Source: Candidatus Edwardsiibacteriota bacterium (lineage in GTDB: Bacteria; Edwardsbacteria; AC1; EtOH8). From it: a stretch of 40,320 nucleotides of DNA. Below are positions 1 through 8,086 of this stretch, piece after piece. The number at the start of each line of letters is the position of its first letter. Position 1 is the first letter of the stretch. The position numbers were made by a program, and so were the translations under genes. A model generated the notes under the pieces. The model was not told the origin of the DNA. It searched no databases and saw nothing but the letters and a program-made list of their open reading frames with translations. The DNA is taken from positions 1 through 40,320 of the forward strand of contig JAGVNJ010000004.1 in assembly GCA_020053305.1 (NCBI GenBank), written 5' to 3'.

Positions 1-498
1 CACCTCGCCTTTGAGCACGTTCAGTTCGGTGGAGTCGCCCTCCACGAAAACCCCGAACACCGTCCCCCGGATACCGGCCACCGCCGTCGGCGTGGATACA
101 GTGAACTTGGAGTTTTTGCCGGCCAGTTTCTTGATCGATCCCAGGACCTTGCCCTGGTAAACCTTCAGGGCGGTCCGGGTGGTCTTATCCTTTTTGTCCC
201 GCTCCATCAGCTCGATCTCCATCAGGCTGTTGTCCCTCAGCTTGAGAATGCTGCCGTCGCTCAGGATGATCTCGGTCTCGGCCAGTTCCTGGCATCTGAC
301 CTTGTCCCCGGTGTAGAGGGACATCCTGATAAAGGCCGGCCTCCAAGTTTCGGCGGCCACCCTTTGAATGTTGACCGGGCCTTTTAAAAAGTTAATCCGG
401 GCTTCGGTGGGCCGGAACTCCCCCTGGGATAATTTCAGCGGCCATAATAAGAACAGGACCGACAGTATTGCGAGGTGTGAAGAATATCTTTTGTTCAT
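1..498 (-). CDS. FecR-domain secreted protein (C-terminus outside window)
   Basis: Reading the minus strand from an ATG at 498 gives 166 codons open to the window edge. The protein starts MNKRYSSHLAILSVLFLLWP, a signal peptide, followed by a FecR-like domain: a segment resembling 'LKGPVNIQR..W.PA', then 'LYTGDKVRCQELAETEIIL', 'DGSILKLRDNSLMEIE', a K-rich stretch, 'GKVLGSIKKL' and 'STPTAVAGIRGTVFGV', which is the FecR hallmark (TPTAVAGVRGT). In this family the domain sits in the periplasm or on the surface, either as an anti-sigma partner or as a structural module; here there is no sigma factor in view. A GAAGGA Shine-Dalgarno lies about 11 bases before the ATG. The gene lies 16 bases downstream of the 1217-residue surface protein, so the two are probably one transcript. 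The rest of the protein is not visible. Confidence 0.85.
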   Translation of the reverse strand, partial: MNKRYSSHLAILSVLFLLWPLKLSQGEFRPTEARINFLKGPVNIQRVAAETWRPAFIRMSLYTGDKVRCQELAETEIILSDGSILKLRDNSLMEIELMERDKKDKTTRTALKVYQGKVLGSIKKLAGKNSKFTVSTPTAVAGIRGTVFGVFVEGDSTELNVLKGEV

Positions 499-514
499 CA
501 AGCTGTTTTTCCTT

Positions 515-3500
515 CTATTTGATCTTTAGTATCTTCTGGGTCAGGGCCTTTCCATCCGAGACCAGGCGAACGAAATAGATCCCGGAGGAGCTGCTGCTGC
601 CGGCCTCGTCCCGGCCGTCCCAACCGGCCGAATAGTAGCCCGGGCTCATATCCTGGTCCACCAATGTCCGGACCCGCTGCCCGGCGATGTTGTAGACCGT
701 GATACTCACTGGCCCGGCCCGGGGGATCTGGTAGGATAGGCTCATTTGATTCCGGAATGGGTTGGGGGCTGCCCGGTTCATCAGCAGCGACAACGGCTTG
801 ATGTTCAACTGGGAAAGTTTCTGGTCCGTAAAAATGATGGAGTAATGCGCGGTGCCGCTGAAACCCACCGGCTGGCCGGGGATGATCTCCAGGCCGGTGC
901 CGGCCGAGCGGTCCGCCAGGTAAAGCTTATAGCCGGCCGGAAGCGCCCCGTATAAGTTGAAGGACAATGTGCCCTCTTTATCGGAGGTCTCGGCCGTCAG
1001 CGGCCATTCGATATGGTCGGCCGGCGGCCGGAAGTCGTATTGGTACTGATGGCATGGTCCGCGGTTCCAGTCATCGTGGGGAATATATACCTTGACCTGA
1101 TTGCTCACCAGGGGCGGCTTTCCGGCATCCAGCCGGTCGTATTTTTCCATGGCCTGCGGCGATACGCCTATCCTCAAGCCACTGTCCGTTGCCAAACCGC
1201 AACTGGCTGATATCTCCAGCTGCCAGTCAACAACATAATCCCCGGCCTTATTTCCGGGATTGGCGGGCGCACCCTTCGTACCCAGAGTCTGAATATAGAG
1301 CGAGCAGGGGCTGGCGGCATATAAGGCATATCCCCTCCAGGGGAGCAGGGACGAAGCTGTGTCCATCGGCGAAAGGCTGTCCCACCTTCCGTTATTGACC
1401 AGGTCGGCAGTATTGTCGGTGTAGTGCCATATCCTGGGATCGATTATTCCCCAGGAGAGGGTATCGCTGTATGACCACCAGACGGTATCAACCACCTGGA
1501 TGGAGGCCACCGCCACCGGGATGTTGAACGGCGTTCCGATCAGGTTCCAGCCGGAAGACATCGGGATCTTCACCGAGGCAAAGGAATCGTGAACCGCCCC
1601 GGCCGCATCGATGGAGGCGCTGTTGACCGAGGCCAGCCAGTAGCCGCGCCCGTTATAGATATAAGGGCGGGCGATGAACGCGCTATCTTTATAACCGAAC
1701 ATAAGCCAGCCGCTGGGGCCGTAGGCCCCCAAATCGTCGCCCAGTATTATCGAGGCCGAACTGTCGGCGCTCTGCAGCGGTATTGAGAACAGACTGTAGA
1801 CCCCGCCTTGCCAGGCGGTGCTCAGGGTGATGCTGGGCTTGGTGGTAAAAGACCAGGGATTGGGCGCCGACCCGGCGGCCAGCAGGTTGCCGGAGCTGTC
1901 GGCCAGCGAATCCACCGAAATGGTATAGACGGTGCCGGGCAAGAATTTATTATGGCCCAGCAGCACATAATCCCGGCTTATACCCCAGCCCGCCGTCCAG
2001 CCACCGGGGTCGGGGGCGCAGTGAAACCTGAAAGACAATGTATCCACCGGCTCGGAGAAGTTTATATAGATCTGATAATCCAGGGATACCTGGCTGTCGC
2101 CCGATGCGGGATAGGTGGAGACGATATGGGGCCCGGTGGTGTCAACGGCGCCCAAGGCCACGAAGACCGAATCCTCGGCCGTATAGAAGATCCCCTCCAG
2201 GTTGCCGGCCGAATCGTAGGCCGCGGCCTCGAAATAATAGCGGTGGCCGGGGACCGCCCCGGAGAAGACCACAAATGTATCGGGATGATAATCTATCGCT
2301 GTGTACCAGCTGCCGCTGGTGTCCACCTGATAGTTCAGCCGGTAGGAAGCGGTGCCCGACAATGCGTCCATCCCCCCGGTCCAGTTGACCGGGAAACTGG
2401 TGCTGTAGGCGGTGTCGCCCAAGAAGGGTTTGACCATGGTATTGAGCGGCGGGTCCAGGTCGCGCCTGACGCCCACCGCCGCCCGGTTGTTGTAATCGGA
2501 ATTGCCGGAGCTGTCGGCCAGCCAGATATACAGCTGGTAGTCGCCGTTGAGGGTATCCACCGGAAGATAGAAGGTATCGGCCATCCCGCCGGAGGAATAC
2601 ATGGAGTCGCTCCGGTCGAGCTCAAAGCCCGGAGGGGAGCCGATCTTGAAGAAGGCTTTGGTGATCCCCGGCTCGGGATTGTTCCAGGTCAGCTGGGCCG
2701 TGGTATATGAGGAATTCAGCCAGAAACTGGGATCGGTCCCGTAGATCAGGGGGGTCATCGGAGCGCTCGGAGGAATGCTGTCCACTGGGGCCACATAGCT
2801 GAAGTCAACGTAGACGCTGTCCTGCCAGATATAGTTGACATAGAGCGGATTGCCGGCGCTGTCCCGGGCCACCACCATCAGGTGATACATGGTGGAGTCG
2901 CTGCTGAACATCAACAGCCCGGAGGTATCCGGCGGGAAATAGGTGTAGCTGTAAGGCTCCGACAATCCCGGCTGGATGTAGAGATCGTAGGCCACGATAC
3001 CCGAGCCGCCGGCATCGGCCCCCGGGCTCCAGAACACCGTCAGGGTATCGGTATTGATGATGGCCGGGACATCGTAGATAGCGGCCCCGGTGGGAGGCAG
3101 CGAATCGTAGCCCATGATGGCCATCGTCCCCGGCCCGCCCACCCCGGTGAGGGACACCAAGACGTCCCCGCTGGACGGATCGGCAAACACTCCGGCCGGG
3201 TTGATAGCCGGCATATCGAACCACCGAAAGACGTAATCTCCGTTTGGATCGAGGATATTCATCTGCGATCCGTTCTTATCGGTAAAACAGATGTATTTGC
3301 TGACCGGGTTGTAGGTGATGGCATTGACGGAATCCCCGGCAATTATGGGGCTGGCCGCATCCAGGCTGTCTATCACCCAGATGTTTATATCCCCCGGGCA
3401 GGCCACGTAGGTTTTCTTGTGTTCCGGACAGTAGGCCAGGGCCGAGGGCCCGGCGCCTACGCTGACCTTGGTGATCAGGCTGTTGGTGGCGGCGTTGATG

Positions 3501-4168
3501 ATGCCCACCTGGTTGTAGCCCGGCAAAGTGACATACAGCTTCTGCATCTCGGGGCTACCCACCATTTCGCTGTTTGAAGTAATCCCGGAGAAACCGATGG
3601 TGTCGTTGATTCCGTCTCCGGCCCCGTCAATCACCCCTATCAGACTGTCATTACTGTGGGCCACATAGGTCTGTTGCCCTCCAGGAAAGGAATACAGGTT
3701 GCCCTCGAACCCGGTAAAAGAGTTAAGCTGGGAATAGGTGCTGCCGCTATAAATGTACAATCCGTAACCCAAAGAACTGGCATAAAGTTTATTAACTATG
3801 GGATTGCAAGCCACATTGCCGCCCACGGTGTCGGCCGACAGCGTGGTGTCCAGCTGGTCATTGTCTCCGTTCAGTACATATACCGAGCCGAACCCCATTC
3901 CCACATATAATTTTCTAGTTAGAGGATTGTAGGCCATTTCGTTCGGGCCGTAGCCCAGAGTACAGGGCTGGTAAGAATAATTTTTTATGATCCCGATGGT
4001 GGACTCCCCGATGTTGGAAACATACACCTTGTTGCTGTCGCTGTTATAGGCGAAATTTTTCGGCCCGATGCCGGTGGTCAGCGCGCTCTTCTGGTAGTAC
4101 TGGGCATGGGCCAAAACGGAAACAAGAATGACCCCGGCCAGCAGTAAAATAACTTTAGACGTTTTCAT
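515..4168 (-). CDS. Large secreted beta-propeller / Ig-like surface protein with type IX-like C-terminal sorting domain
   Basis: This 1217-residue protein begins with a signal peptide (about residues 1-22, cleavage after AHA). Residues about 30-355 hold repeats such as 'FAYNSDSNKVYVSN', 'MAYNPLTRKLYVG' and 'VACNPIVNKLYAS', typical of YVTN/YNCP beta-propellers of surface-layer proteins. Three fibronectin/Ig-like modules follow (about 360-675, each with a 'D..PP' start and 'Y...A.DSAGN' end), then a Big_5-like domain beginning 'DTTGPHIVSTYPASGD' (about 678-785) with the 'NFSEPVD' motif. The last 90 residues contain 'APNPFRNQMSLSYQIP', 'VYNIAGQRVRTL' and 'GIYFVRLVSDG', the FlgD/T9SS type A-like sorting domain. 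It is therefore probably exported and displayed on the outer membrane, possibly by a type IX system. A strong GGGAGG Shine-Dalgarno precedes the ATG. Its ligand is unknown. Confidence 0.88.
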   Translation of the reverse strand: MKTSKVILLLAGVILVSVLAHAQYYQKSALTTGIGPKNFAYNSDSNKVYVSNIGESTIGIIKNYSYQPCTLGYGPNEMAYNPLTRKLYVGMGFGSVYVLNGDNDQLDTTLSADTVGGNVACNPIVNKLYASSLGYGLYIYSGSTYSQLNSFTGFEGNLYSFPGGQQTYVAHSNDSLIGVIDGAGDGINDTIGFSGITSNSEMVGSPEMQKLYVTLPGYNQVGIINAATNSLITKVSVGAGPSALAYCPEHKKTYVACPGDINIWVIDSLDAASPIIAGDSVNAITYNPVSKYICFTDKNGSQMNILDPNGDYVFRWFDMPAINPAGVFADPSSGDVLVSLTGVGGPGTMAIMGYDSLPPTGAAIYDVPAIINTDTLTVFWSPGADAGGSGIVAYDLYIQPGLSEPYSYTYFPPDTSGLLMFSSDSTMYHLMVVARDSAGNPLYVNYIWQDSVYVDFSYVAPVDSIPPSAPMTPLIYGTDPSFWLNSSYTTAQLTWNNPEPGITKAFFKIGSPPGFELDRSDSMYSSGGMADTFYLPVDTLNGDYQLYIWLADSSGNSDYNNRAAVGVRRDLDPPLNTMVKPFLGDTAYSTSFPVNWTGGMDALSGTASYRLNYQVDTSGSWYTAIDYHPDTFVVFSGAVPGHRYYFEAAAYDSAGNLEGIFYTAEDSVFVALGAVDTTGPHIVSTYPASGDSQVSLDYQIYINFSEPVDTLSFRFHCAPDPGGWTAGWGISRDYVLLGHNKFLPGTVYTISVDSLADSSGNLLAAGSAPNPWSFTTKPSITLSTAWQGGVYSLFSIPLQSADSSASIILGDDLGAYGPSGWLMFGYKDSAFIARPYIYNGRGYWLASVNSASIDAAGAVHDSFASVKIPMSSGWNLIGTPFNIPVAVASIQVVDTVWWSYSDTLSWGIIDPRIWHYTDNTADLVNNGRWDSLSPMDTASSLLPWRGYALYAASPCSLYIQTLGTKGAPANPGNKAGDYVVDWQLEISASCGLATDSGLRIGVSPQAMEKYDRLDAGKPPLVSNQVKVYIPHDDWNRGPCHQYQYDFRPPADHIEWPLTAETSDKEGTLSFNLYGALPAGYKLYLADRSAGTGLEIIPGQPVGFSGTAHYSIIFTDQKLSQLNIKPLSLLMNRAAPNPFRNQMSLSYQIPRAGPVSITVYNIAGQRVRTLVDQDMSPGYYSAGWDGRDEAGSSSSSGIYFVRLVSDGKALTQKILKIK

Positions 4169-4221
4169 ATCAATTACCTCCCAAGGTTATGATTTGCTTT
4201 CGAAAAATGGGTATAACATGA

Positions 4222-4230
4222 ATTATAGCA
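4222..4230 (-). promoter_or_regulatory. Extended -10 promoter for the surface protein gene
   Basis: On the minus strand the sequence reads TGCTATAAT, an extended -10 element, placing the start of transcription near 4215 and leaving a leader of about 46 bases before the ATG at 4168. I see no good -35 hexamer 17 bases upstream, which is normal for extended -10 promoters. Confidence 0.45.
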
Positions 4231-4359
4231 GCAAATGTTGTTCCACTTATAAGGATAACATAAAACGCTATGATATAAAAGGTTAACATTAGTCTCGATT
4301 TGACAATGTTGCAGATTTGTTTAATGGATTACGGGCTTCTGTTATACATTTAGGCAACA

Positions 4360-4791
4360 TCAGTCCCGCTCCACCTCATAGTCCGGCTCATCCTGATCGT
4401 ACGACGCATCGCTTTCCGGCATATTTTGATGCTCTTCAGTCGTCTGAACTTTTTGGGCTTTTTTCCCTTTTCCGACCGGTGCATCTCCGAAAGAATTGCG
4501 CGCCACAGACAGATCCAATGTATCCTTTTCCTGTCCGGCCTTTTTCTTGCTCTGTTGCAGCAGAGCCTGGGGGTTAAGCGAAACGCCGCTCTGGGACAAT
4601 CTCTGGTCGAGACCTGAGGCAAAAGCCTCCCCGCTCTCGTCCAGCGCCCGGACCAGTTCCTGCATTTGTTCGGGCGACAGTTTTTCGCCCAGCTTCTCCA
4701 GAGTGCCCGATATGTCCGCCAGAAGCTTGCGCCTAAAGGAATCGTCCCCGAAGGCCTTTTCGATTATTTTTATGACCGGATCATCAGCCAT
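4360..4791 (-). CDS. Uncharacterised protein with NHLP/Nif11-like N-terminal region
   Basis: The 143-residue protein starts MADDPVIKIIEKAFGDDSFR and continues 'RKLLADISGTLEKLGEKLSP' then 'EQMQELVRALDES'. The order 'D..FR..LLAD...L...G..L+..Q...L..L' is the pattern of the leader region in NHLP/Os1348-clan RiPP precursors and Nif11-like peptides. The remainder (about 55-143) is hydrophilic, rich in Q, K, D and E, with no cysteine and no obvious core peptide or double-glycine cleavage site, ending in a very acidic tail. No cyclodehydratase, radical SAM, lanthipeptide synthase or peptidase-transporter lies nearby, so a RiPP role is only a resemblance. It has no signal peptide or membrane segment. 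A TATATT -10-like box lies just before the ATG, so translation may be from a very short leader. Function not recognised. Confidence 0.7.
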   Translation of the reverse strand: MADDPVIKIIEKAFGDDSFRRKLLADISGTLEKLGEKLSPEQMQELVRALDESGEAFASGLDQRLSQSGVSLNPQALLQQSKKKAGQEKDTLDLSVARNSFGDAPVGKGKKAQKVQTTEEHQNMPESDASYDQDEPDYEVERD

Positions 4792-4831
4792 AGCATAAAA
4801 TATATTTTAAATGACCGGATTCCGAAAAACA

Positions 4832-4847
4832 AGATCTGCGCAGATCT
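4832..4847. repeat. Perfect 16-base palindrome between two small genes
   Basis: AGATCTGCGCAGATCT is its own reverse complement and is followed by partial echoes (ATCTGCG, CCTGCG) to about 4868. It lies in the 87-base gap downstream of the zinc-protein gene on the minus strand, where it could fold into a hairpin. There is only a short T-run on the minus strand (TTGTTTTT), so it may act as a weak terminator, or it may be a remnant of a CGCAGAT-type interspersed repeat. Confidence 0.5.
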
Positions 4848-4878
4848 GTCCCATCTGCGTAACCTGCGTTCCGTTATC

Positions 4879-5091
4879 TTAACCGATATCGTCCAGGTCC
4901 ACCGGCTCGTCCTTGGGATGGCACACCCCGCAGTAGACCGAGTCCGATACCGCCAGGCCCTTCAGCTTGTCCTGCTTGTCGCGATACATGGTCAGGACGA
5001 TAGGCAGTGTCTTGGCGTGTTCCTTGCAGACCGAGCGCCCGCAGAAACTGCAGACCGCATTGGCCGGCCGTTCGCAATGCCAGCATTCCAT
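4879..5091 (-). CDS. Small double zinc-binding (B-box/treble-clef-like) protein
   Basis: This 70-residue protein contains 'MECWHCERPANAVCSFCGRS' followed by 'VCKEHAKTLP' and, near the end, 'YCGVCHPKDEP'. The pairs CWHC (C3, C6), CSFC (C14, C17), C22 with H25, and CGVC (about C54, C57) are enough ligands for one or two zinc ions in a B-box-like fold. Such mini-proteins are common in bacteria and archaea but have no established function. The start is supported by AAGGAG ten bases upstream. It is upstream of the NHLP-like gene on the same strand with 87 bases and a palindrome between, so co-transcription is possible but not certain. Confidence 0.78.
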   Translation of the reverse strand: MECWHCERPANAVCSFCGRSVCKEHAKTLPIVLTMYRDKQDKLKGLAVSDSVYCGVCHPKDEPVDLDDIG

Positions 5092-5104
5092 TTATTTTAT
5101 CTCC

Positions 5105-5412
5105 TTATTGTGATTTTCGTTCGGAATTTTCATCATCAGCGGCCCAATATCGAGGATTTTCTATGATATATCTCTTGATCTCATTATATGATCTTTCATT
5201 GCGGATGATATGTTCAAAATAATTTCGTTGCCATATTTTACGCCCCGGGGTGTTATTTAACAGGTTAATTGCATTTGGCCGTTTTTTATTTGCCCGAAAA
5301 TATATTTGCGATCCCGGGCACAAATGGTTATATAATGCGCCCTCTCCTGCCCGTAATCGTATTCCGGAAGGCAGATGGAGCACCGGTTATGTCTTTTACA
5401 ATTGCCTGACAC
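5105..5412 (-). pseudogene. Decayed REP-associated tyrosine transposase (RAYT) with internal deletion
   Basis: Two parts of one transposase are present in different frames. From a possible GTG at 5412 the minus strand encodes 'KRHNRCSICLPEYDYGQERA' and then 'HYITICARDRKYIFGQIKNG' before a stop near 5265, matching the RAYT N-terminus (RR.IRL..YDY...GAYFITIC...R..IFG). In the neighbouring frame the end of the gene encodes 'NNTPGRKIWQRNYFEHIIRN' and 'YNEIKRYIIENPRYW', the conserved RAYT C-terminus (WQRNYYEHIIRDE..L..I..YI..NP..W). The middle, roughly half of a normal 150-200 residue enzyme with the HUH region, is missing, and the frame changes at the junction. It is inactive. It matters because REP-like palindromes occur elsewhere in the window. 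Confidence 0.88.
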
Positions 5413-5428
5413 CGGTTTTTATGATCGC

Positions 5429-6202
5429 TTAGAAACAATATTTGATCTTGATATTAACCCCCGATTGAAACGGGTTCTTCACGCTGAACTGCCAGGGGGT
5501 TTCGTTCTCGTTTATATAAACTCTCGTATAATCACTGTCAGAATATTTTCTGGTTTCTTCCCGTTTACTATAAGAATAATGAAACGACAAATAACTACTC
5601 TCTACGCCAACTGTGAAAGTTCTTTTTCCGATCATTATATCCCTATCTATCCCAATTGGAATGGCTATGGTATAGCTGTATGATTTGTTCCGTAGTGTAG
5701 ATAAATATTCAATAGTGTCCGTTGAATAATAAAAGCGCTCGTTGGTATAATCGTAACTATCCTTTCCGTAATAATAAGTGACAGATACTCCGGAAATCGC
5801 TTTAAATAGGTTGTTTTCATAAAATTCCTGAAGCAATTCAGGGTTTAATCTAATTGACCAACCTTTACCTTTTTGATCGGATATATCGTAATATGGACTG
5901 TCGATGTTCGCATAATAATAATTCCGGGGATTGTTGTTGTACTCAACACCCAGAGACAAGTATCCTTTACTATAGATCTTCCTCTGCATGATAATGGTTC
6001 CAGGCAGATTTGTTATAGATGAAGCCCTGAACCCGATCGCCCATTTGGGGTCTTTCTTCATTTCACATTCTTTTTGCGCCGCCGGTGCGGCTTCCTGAAC
6101 CTGCTGTGATTCTATCGTAACATTGCTGGAATCGGCCTCCTGCCCCAAAGAAATTCCGGCGCTTACGATCAAGACCAAGAACCCCGCTGTGAAGTTTCTC
6201 AT
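5429..6202 (-). CDS. Predicted outer-membrane beta-barrel protein
   Basis: The 257-residue product has a signal peptide (MRNFTAGFLVLIVSAGISLG, cleavage about residue 20) and a short polar linker. From about residue 50 to the end it alternates aromatic and polar residues ('YLSLGVEYNN', 'SVTYYYGKDSYDYTN', 'SSYLSFHYSYSKRE') and finishes in phenylalanine (YCF). This is the pattern of a small outer-membrane barrel of about 8-10 strands; a terminal aromatic residue is the usual BAM recognition signal. No specific family was recognised. A GAGAGG Shine-Dalgarno sits 5 bases before the ATG. It follows the HAD phosphatase gene by 12 bases on the same strand, so it is probably the last gene of that transcript. 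Confidence 0.72.
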   Translation of the reverse strand: MRNFTAGFLVLIVSAGISLGQEADSSNVTIESQQVQEAAPAAQKECEMKKDPKWAIGFRASSITNLPGTIIMQRKIYSKGYLSLGVEYNNNPRNYYYANIDSPYYDISDQKGKGWSIRLNPELLQEFYENNLFKAISGVSVTYYYGKDSYDYTNERFYYSTDTIEYLSTLRNKSYSYTIAIPIGIDRDIMIGKRTFTVGVESSYLSFHYSYSKREETRKYSDSDYTRVYINENETPWQFSVKNPFQSGVNIKIKYCF

Positions 6203-6214
6203 ACTTCCTCTCTG

Positions 6215-6856
6215 TTAATTTATTATTTCCCATTTTCTGATGCGGGCTATCGTTTCCAGCTTTTTCTCCGGTGTTACCGCCACTGCCTTCCCGGCCTTCT
6301 CCAGCAGTGGCAGATCGTCCATCGAATCGGCGTAGGCTATGGCCTGGGACATTTTGTATGCATGGTCCAGGCAATACTTGTCGGCCAGTTTTACTTTCTC
6401 CCGCCCGAAAGGGTGTACCACCGGCGCTCCGGCGGTGAATCTTCCGTTCCTGGCTGCCAGTCGCGCCGCAATGAAGTCGTCGGCTCCCAGCCTTGTGGCG
6501 ATATGGCTGATCACAAAATCCGGCGAGCCGGTAAGCAGGATCAATTTATCCCCGGCCTTTTTATGACCCTCAAGTCTCTCCAGCACCCGGGGATTGAAAA
6601 ATCCGGGCAGCACCTCCTTGGCCAGCCGGGCGGCAATGATCTCCACCTCGTCTGTTCTCAGGCCGTCAAGATAGGCCTTGTTTTTTTTAAAGATATCATC
6701 GCCGTATTTCGCCCAGTGCCGCAAGGTGAATGCCGCATAACCCAAAAGCTGCCTGGGTCCGACCACCCCTTTCTCGATCAGGGCCTTGAATAATTGCAAT
6801 TCGCAGCTGGTGCCCCTGAGCAGGGTGCCGTCTATATCCAGGAAGACTATTGCCAT
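6215..6856 (-). CDS. HAD-superfamily (subfamily IB) phosphatase
   Basis: The 213-residue enzyme begins MAIVFLDIDGTLLRGTSCEL, giving the HAD motif I DxDGT with nucleophile D7 and acid D9. Motif II is the threonine/serine of 'LILLTGSPDF' and motif IV is 'YADSMDDLPLLEKAG', with acidic residues for magnesium. The cap-1 helical insertion (about residues 15-80) is typical of subfamily IB, which includes phosphoserine phosphatases and the PgpC-type phosphatidylglycerophosphatases. The ATG overlaps the TGA stop of the CDP-alcohol phosphatidyltransferase gene (TGATG), so the two are translationally coupled. I infer that it dephosphorylates the phospholipid phosphate made by its neighbour. An upstream extension of this frame overlaps the transferase and has no coding character. 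Confidence 0.85.
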   Translation of the reverse strand: MAIVFLDIDGTLLRGTSCELQLFKALIEKGVVGPRQLLGYAAFTLRHWAKYGDDIFKKNKAYLDGLRTDEVEIIAARLAKEVLPGFFNPRVLERLEGHKKAGDKLILLTGSPDFVISHIATRLGADDFIAARLAARNGRFTAGAPVVHPFGREKVKLADKYCLDHAYKMSQAIAYADSMDDLPLLEKAGKAVAVTPEKKLETIARIRKWEIIN

Positions 6857-7488
6857 CAGGCTTTCTTCCGGATCTTTCTGAACGGGGCGAAGATATCCTC
6901 GGTGACGATGAACTCGGCGATCACCGGAATGCTGCGCAGTATGCAGATGGCCACCGTTACATAGATCAGCCCGCCGGTGATGATATTGAACAGCCACTGC
7001 CAATGGCCCCAGAAGACCGGCAGCAGTTTGGGCCAGGGCTGCAGCAAAAATATCCAGCCAAACACCACCGCCTTGAGTGCCCCGTAAAGACCGCGCATGA
7101 AGCACCCGGCCACCAGGAACTTGGCCCATCGGGATACGGCCATGCCAAAGGGCGTCTGGCCCTTTTCCGCCCCTTGGCGGCGGATGGAATCCACCACCAG
7201 GCTGCGGGTGATGAAGACGATGGCCACCCACACCGGCACCAGCCTCAGGTCGGCCAGCACTATCCACAGCACATTCTCCACCACCCGGTCCACGATGATG
7301 TCGAAGATGGCCCCGAACAGGGAGCTCTCGTTGCGCTTGCGGGCCACGTAGCCGTCCACCGCATCCAGCACCAGAACCACCACCAGCAGCGGCATGTTGG
7401 CCAGTTGGAGGTATGAGTTGGGCTGGTAGGCCATCACCACCAGCCCGAATAAAAGAACAAACCGGAAAAGAGTTATCAGATTAGCCAT
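6856..7488 (-). CDS. CDP-alcohol phosphatidyltransferase family membrane protein
   Basis: The 210-residue protein carries the complete family signature D(x)2DG(x)2AR(x)8G(x)3D(x)3D: D42, D45, G46, A49, R50, G59, D63 and D67. These aspartates bind two divalent metals and the last one acts as base in transfer of a phosphatidyl group from CDP-diacylglycerol to an alcohol. Hydrophobic segments at about 8-21, 30-43, 66-78, 82-96, 125-150 and 160-182 fit the six-helix fold. The alcohol substrate (glycerol-3-phosphate, inositol phosphate or other) cannot be read from the sequence. It overlaps the nucleotidyltransferase gene upstream by 8 bases and the HAD phosphatase downstream by 1 base, suggesting a coupled synthesis module. 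Confidence 0.87.
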   Translation of the reverse strand: MANLITLFRFVLLFGLVVMAYQPNSYLQLANMPLLVVVLVLDAVDGYVARKRNESSLFGAIFDIIVDRVVENVLWIVLADLRLVPVWVAIVFITRSLVVDSIRRQGAEKGQTPFGMAVSRWAKFLVAGCFMRGLYGALKAVVFGWIFLLQPWPKLLPVFWGHWQWLFNIITGGLIYVTVAICILRSIPVIAEFIVTEDIFAPFRKIRKKA

Positions 7489-7981
7489 GGTGTTTTTTCT
7501 GATCGGAATAGACGTCCACGATCTTCTTGATCAGCTCGGAGGTTGATCTCCCCGGCGTCAGTTCGATGGATATCACCTGTCCGCCGTTCTTCAGCACCGT
7601 CTCGGCGCCGACTATTTGCTCGATAGAATAATCCGCCCCTTTTACCAGGATGTCCGGCATGATGGCTTCGATCAGTTCGGCCGGGGTTTCCTCGTCAAAA
7701 TAGACGATATAATCCACGCAGGCCAGGGCCGCCAGCACCGTTGCCCGGTCCTCTTGCCTTACCAAAGGACGCTTGGGCCCCTTGATGGCGTGCACCGAGG
7801 CATCGGAATTCAGCCCGACAATAAGCATATCCCCCAGCTCCCTGGCCTTCTGCAGATATTCCACGTGCCCCCGGTGCAGCAGGTCGAACACCCCGTTGGT
7901 GAAGACCACCACCTTGCTCTCTTTTCGGGCCTGTTGCCTGATCGGCAATAATGCCTGTTTGTCTTTTATCTTGTTTTCCAT
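7481..7981 (-). CDS. rfaE2: RfaE2/HldE-type nucleotidyltransferase (cytidylyltransferase fold)
   Basis: The 166-residue protein has 'VVFTNGVFDLLHRGHVEYLQ' with the HxGH active-site motif (H36, H39), 'KGPKRPLVRQEDRATVLAAL' and 'ILVKGADYSIEQIVGAE', followed by 'GRSTSELIKKI', the ISTTxxI-type nucleotide-binding motif. This pattern is that of D-glycero-beta-D-manno-heptose 1-phosphate adenylyltransferase, the C-terminal half of E. coli HldE, here as a stand-alone protein. It would make ADP-heptose for lipopolysaccharide core. Because it is coupled to a CDP-alcohol phosphatidyltransferase and a HAD phosphatase, a glycerol- or inositol-phosphate cytidylyltransferase role is an alternative. The heptose kinase and epimerase genes are not in the window. 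Confidence 0.82.
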   Translation of the reverse strand: MENKIKDKQALLPIRQQARKESKVVVFTNGVFDLLHRGHVEYLQKARELGDMLIVGLNSDASVHAIKGPKRPLVRQEDRATVLAALACVDYIVYFDEETPAELIEAIMPDILVKGADYSIEQIVGAETVLKNGGQVISIELTPGRSTSELIKKIVDVYSDQKKHHG

Positions 7982-8030
7982 CTGCTCAGCTATAACATTT
8001 TACCGTATAGTTGCCGTTTCCTGCTTTCAT

Positions 8031-8039
8031 ATCATAGCA
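8031..8039 (-). promoter_or_regulatory. Possible extended -10 promoter for rfaE2
   Basis: The minus strand reads TGCTATGAT, an extended -10 box, about 50 bases upstream of the rfaE2 ATG. It would give a leader of about 43 bases. The -35 region is weak. The rest of 7982-8086 shows only short open stretches that I do not call as genes. Confidence 0.35.
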
Positions 8040-8086
8040 AAACCCGGCTGATAATTCCAGATAAATCATCCTCCGGGTATCAAATT

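Noticed and set aside
1013-3577. Long plus-strand open frames opposite the 1217-residue surface protein (for example 300 codons at 1808-2710)
   Set aside because: They are antisense shadows of a GC-rich gene, with arginine- and glycine-rich composition, no domains and no ribosome sites. The minus-strand frame is continuous and domain-rich.
4832-4868. Possible tRNA or structured RNA from repeated CTGCG units
   Set aside because: No cloverleaf or conserved T-loop can be drawn; only a palindrome with echoes is present.
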